From NCBI RefSeq assembly GCF_964355755.1, contig NC_092670.1:32167795-32227794 (forward strand): a DNA stretch of 60,000 nucleotides, read 5' to 3'. The number at the start of each line of letters is the position of its first letter. Positions within the stretch are counted from its first letter, which is position 1. The notes below the pieces were generated by a model. That model was not told the origin of the DNA, searched no databases, and saw only the letters and a program-made list of their open reading frames with translations. Made by a program: the position numbers and the translations under genes. This DNA comes from Antedon mediterranea (taxonomy: Eukaryota; Echinodermata; Crinoidea; Comatulida; Antedonidae). Shown here piece by piece: positions 57,001 to 60,000 of this stretch.

Positions 57001-59667
57001 TCTTAGCTTGATTTTTTTTAACTTAAACTGTAGTTGAAGAATAAATAGATTATTAAAAACAAATATTTAGTGATCTTTGGAAATTTTAGTTTGTTTTTAT
57101 TGAAAATTATTAAGTTTTAAAATGACTACTTCAAAAAGCCTATTCCAAACCATTGGTGACCTTGGAGTCACTCATGCAAGTTGAATGCATTTTTGGAAAA
57201 AAATACTTTTCAATGTAATCTTACCCCAGGCCTCAGGTAGTAATTTCCTCACACTTGTCGTCCTCATTTCTGAGAAAAATGCTCCACGATGAATGCACCG
57301 AAAATGTGAGATATACCTCATAAAGTTAAGCTTGTCTGCCACAACTGTTAAACCAGCAGCCTACAGACAAACATTAAGCAATCAGTTAGATTTAATTGAG
57401 CTCTGTCTACACTATCAAACGAGTTTGACAAAAAAAATGTGATGTTCCCATGCAAATATGGTAGTGATATGACATCATTTCCATAATTATAAACTCATAC
57501 CTGCATTAGTCCAAGTCCTGTTTTAGAGTTAAGATTGCCAGTGGCGAGTAGATACTCCATAGGTCGCGAGAGGTCACTTACATGACACATAGCATCGGAC
57601 ATTGTCTCTGAAAAAAGCAAAATAGAAAGAATAATACAACAAGTAATTGATGATCAAGTAGAATGGACATATTAATGTTAGGGTAGATTTCATTAAACCA
57701 AAACTTACTCAGTTCAACCTTAAATGTCTGGCCTTTACTTTTTGCCGCTTTCTCCAAATTCATCCTAACACCTACCAACCAATTCTCCATTTTTTCCTAA
57801 TAAAATAGAAAAATTATTAACACAAAATTCTAAATTATGTTTTTTTTTTATTATCTTACAATTATGTCACACAAAAAAAACATTCCCACTGACTGAATGA
57901 ATATTACTATTTACAGTATAAACTGAATATAATATAATGAATATATTTTTGTCTTTCTTTCTGTCCATTTTACTTTCTGTAAATGTTATCTTCATTAAAT
58001 AAACAGTACGCTATAGTATTTGTAAATTTTTTTAATTTTAAGCCAACTTAAAGCCTGCACAAATATTCCTGAGTTCGGATTGGTTGCGCATTTATTCACT
58101 TCAAAAGAAGTAGATTAAAATATTACTATGCATCAACTCTTTTTCGATTCGGCAAAAAAAAAATTGCCTAGTAGAAAAAGGGCTGTGATAAGGTGGCATC
58201 CATGATAGTACAGACTACATTTGGTAGATAAAATAATTACTGACAGATTTATGGTTGAACCTGGAATTTACAATTACCTTGAGTACCATGAGGTAGAGAT
58301 GACCTGCAAGAAGTACTTCGTGGTTCATGGTGCTATCTGTACTTTCCTGACAACATTCACCTTTTGCAAAAGCGTAGAGCTTCCTTGCCATGAATCTGCA
58401 ATAGAAAAGAAAAAAGGAAAATGTCTAATTTGGCAACCGGAGAGAAGAGAAGACAGGAGTAGGCCAATTGTTGAATGTCGGTATGGTATATTCTATAATT
58501 TAGTAAATTCAGTGATCAAGTAAAACATGACTTTAACATGTGATGCCTGCCATGTATTATAGATCCTAAGGCCTAACCATAACCTTATCATAACACAGGT
58601 GTCACATGTGATACATATGTGACAATGTATCGCAAACTTCGACTATGATACTGGATATAATTTGTTATTTGTGGTGATACAGTATTGGAAAGTTGGTTTC
58701 TGATGACGATTGTTCAAGAAAACTAAATTCACGTTCTTCAAGGCTGAGATAACAAAAACACCTAGTCTATTACAGTAACACTTACATGAGTGCGTTGAAC
58801 TTATCTTGGTCAGTTGGCGCATGTACGCATATACAGTGATGTAGTAGAAACGTTGTCACCTCCGTGTCTGTATACCACTCAGGTATGTTTAACTTGAAGC
58901 GAAACCTCTCGCCAATGTACTTCAATATGGCTGATCTTGTTGTTAGTGACTGGTCCTGTGCTTGTCGTAGCATACTGTTCACACATCTGCAAATTTTAAT
59001 TAAAAAATGTAATAAATATAAATTGCATATACAAAAAGTGGACAAATTGTGAAAATGCCTGGGTTTGTGAGTAAGGCTACTTTAGTAATGTTTTCTATGT
59101 CAACAGACCATTTATCTTTTCATCTGTCCATATTTGTAATGATCTGCCATAAGTTATTAAAGAGGCAACATCAATCAATATTTTTTTTTTGTCTTAAGCG
59201 ACATCTTTTTTCTTCTTATTTTGGTAAGATAGGATAGACAGATGCCTTTTTCACTTTAACTCCAGTGAATTCTGTTCCGGCGAGCTCGCATATGGGAACA
59301 TCAAAGTGCTGGAGAACGAAGCGGTGTAAATGGTTCCTCTGCTTCCCCTTCATTTGTTGGTTATCTTAGGATATTTTATGGATAATTTTTGTGTGTAAAG
59401 AGCTTAGAAACGTTTTATTAGGCACTGCTTAAGACTACCAGTATTATTATTAATGAACAAATATTTAACCAGTTTCTGGAGCTCCCAAAAACCTTACAAT
59501 AGACCTCTAGAGAAACTTTTTCTTTGAAACAGACTAATCTATATGCCTATTTATTATAGTGAATTTGCTGATGCACAACTTGATACATACCCAATAAGAA
59601 ATGTGTTCTCTTTTTGCCCCATCAGTATTTGGTTAAAAATGTTTTGATCAGTTGTATTCACCAATGC
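47855..59667 (-). CDS. POLR1B: RNA polymerase I second-largest subunit (RPA2), last 19 exons; 5' end outside window
   Basis: Nineteen exons with GT-AG borders keep one frame: 59667-59591, 58986-58786, 58395-58278, 57796-57709, 57607-57501, 57360-57225, 56593-56520, 55803-55597, 55160-54963, 54683-54576, 54052-53876, 52104-51963, 51853-51757, 51194-51053, 50906-50750, 50460-50335, 50035-49908, 49436-49272, 48061-47855. They total 2655 nt, 884 residues plus TGA. The protein is the beta-like catalytic subunit of RNA polymerase I, which transcribes rRNA genes in the nucleolus. Family hallmarks in order are [89 protein letters not shown] and a C-terminal zinc module CGKC ... CSSC. The pattern [15 protein letters not shown] and the short C-terminus fit Pol I rather than Pol II or III. 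Roughly the first 250 residues of the usual ~1130 lie beyond base 60000. No lesion is seen. Confidence 0.95.
48152..48641. mobile_element. MITE-like long inverted repeat with inner and outer arms
   Basis: Outer arms of about 44 bases (48152-48196 and 48598-48641) share GAGAGGCAAGCCATGATTCA and GACTCCAAAT with one base deleted. Inner arms of about 36 bases (48208-48243 and 48548-48583) share GGCGAATTTGTTCGCGCGAA. The centre has no coding capacity. The two-layer symmetry suggests a MITE inserted symmetrically in, or captured by, an older palindrome. It lies in the last intron of POLR1B. Confidence 0.8.
49908..52104 (-). CDS. POLR1B: POLR1B catalytic-core exons (hybrid-binding region)
   Basis: Six exons encode the most conserved part of the subunit. 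52104-51963 holds [19 protein letters not shown]. 51853-51757 and 51194-51053 hold a variable insert and the linker [13 protein letters not shown]. 50906-50750 holds [12 protein letters not shown] and [13 protein letters not shown]. 50460-50335 has [14 protein letters not shown], and 50035-49908 has [13 protein letters not shown] and the phrase [15 protein letters not shown]. All conserved Lys/Arg of the RNA-DNA hybrid site that I can place are present. The intron between the last two exons carries a 15-bp minisatellite. Confidence 0.93.
50096..50268 (+). repeat. 15-bp minisatellite CCTAGRCCTAACTTG, ~11 copies
   Basis: Units alternate CCTAGGCCTAACTTG and CCTAGACCTAACTTG with a few CCAAGAC or AATTTG variants. 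The period is 15, so frames on both strands stay open through it. It starts about 65 bases upstream of a POLR1B exon on the gene strand. Confidence 0.95.
51400..51616 (+). mobile_element. tRNA-derived SINE
   Basis: GGTTCAAGTCC at 51443-51453 matches the Pol III B box. The region upstream (TTGCTTGGTGTTATGATGCC) could hold a weak A box. A body of about 150 bases (CCTGTGAGGGTCCCTAATGA) ends in a poly(A) run at 51606-51616. It lies in a POLR1B intron. Family name unknown. Confidence 0.6.
58060..58190. mobile_element. Relic related to the inner MITE at 48.2 kb
   Basis: GATTGGTTGCGCA and AAAAAAAATTGCCTA...AAAAAGGGC match the interior and end of the element at 48208-48583 (GATTGGTTGCGCAATATT, AAAAAAATTGCCTACTC). 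Only one half is recognisable. Confidence 0.45.
59340..59450 (+). mobile_element. Possible SINE 3' end
   Basis: GTGTAAAGAGCTTAGAAACG followed by a short spacer and AAGACTACCAGTATTATTATTA resembles the 3' tail of tRNA-type SINEs. No promoter half was found, so this is tentative. Confidence 0.3.
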
Positions 59668-60000
59668 CTACAAAAACAAAAAATAAACAATAAAACCAAT
59701 CAAGAAGCTGCCAGTGGCACATCCAGGATTTTGAAATAGGGGTGGGGGTTGTGAAATGTGAAAATTGTATTACAATTTGTGAATTTAGAGGGGGCCCCGG
59801 CCCGGGTTGGCTGGGCCCTCTTGAATCCACCCCTAAGCTCAGAGTAAATTAATTTGCAAACAAATATCAGTTTTCTGAAGAAGTGCTAATAGTGACAATA
59901 AAATGTGTACAATTTTCACATCTGCATAAATTTGTACAAACTTGTAACCATGTTTGATCTTTCGATTTATTAAAAGTTTTCATACATGCATAGGCAAACC

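Noticed and set aside
59720-59830. GC-rich GGGGCCCCGGCCCGGG segment as a CpG promoter
   Set aside because: It lies within a POLR1B intron and looks like the core of a dispersed repeat (CACATCCAGGATTTTG ... GAATCCACCCCT).

Overview
The window looks like an AT-rich invertebrate deuterostome genome, most likely an echinoderm. It has spliced genes with GT-AG introns, many TAGGCCTA-rich low-complexity tracts, several non-LTR retrotransposons, TIR elements and tRNA-like SINE sequence. The class is inferred; I cannot name the species.

Layout. 1-462 (-): N-terminal part of a class A GPCR that runs off the left edge. 2234-8377 (-): a complete six-exon BTB-BACK-Kelch gene of 595 aa, with a 2.4-kb TIR element in its last intron. 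9.8-46.2 kb (+): a head-to-tail cluster of seven copies of one receptor family, namely a broken copy interrupted by nested TIR elements (9.8-12.3 kb) and six long open copies starting at 17172, 23048, 29190, 35892, 38726 and 44790. Each has a signal peptide, three Ig-like domains, one membrane span and a cytoplasmic tail, all in one uninterrupted reading frame. LINE fragments lie between them. 47.8-59.7 kb (-): the last 19 exons (884 codons plus stop) of the second-largest subunit of RNA polymerase I (POLR1B/RPA2); its 5' end lies beyond the right edge.

The receptor cluster is the main point of interest. I do not recognise the family as a named one. The tails carry repeated acidic-YxxI motifs (DEDVYYSI, DDGYLEI) resembling the hemITAM of Syk-coupled receptors. 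Ectodomains and tails are mixed between copies: the copy at 44790 has an ectodomain almost identical to the copy at 35892 but a tail like the copy at 23048. Two copies carry one-base A-run differences that remove tail motifs, and three orphan tail pieces lie between genes. About 5 kb (31.85-36.86 kb) is repeated nearly identically at 40.74-45.76 kb, and the repeat ends inside the stalk codons. All six open copies share a motif with the core ACTTCCYTGT (reverse strand AAGGAAGT, ETS/PU.1-like) 90-121 bp before the start codon. Together these suggest a rapidly evolving, probably immune or self-recognition, receptor cluster; that role is inference.
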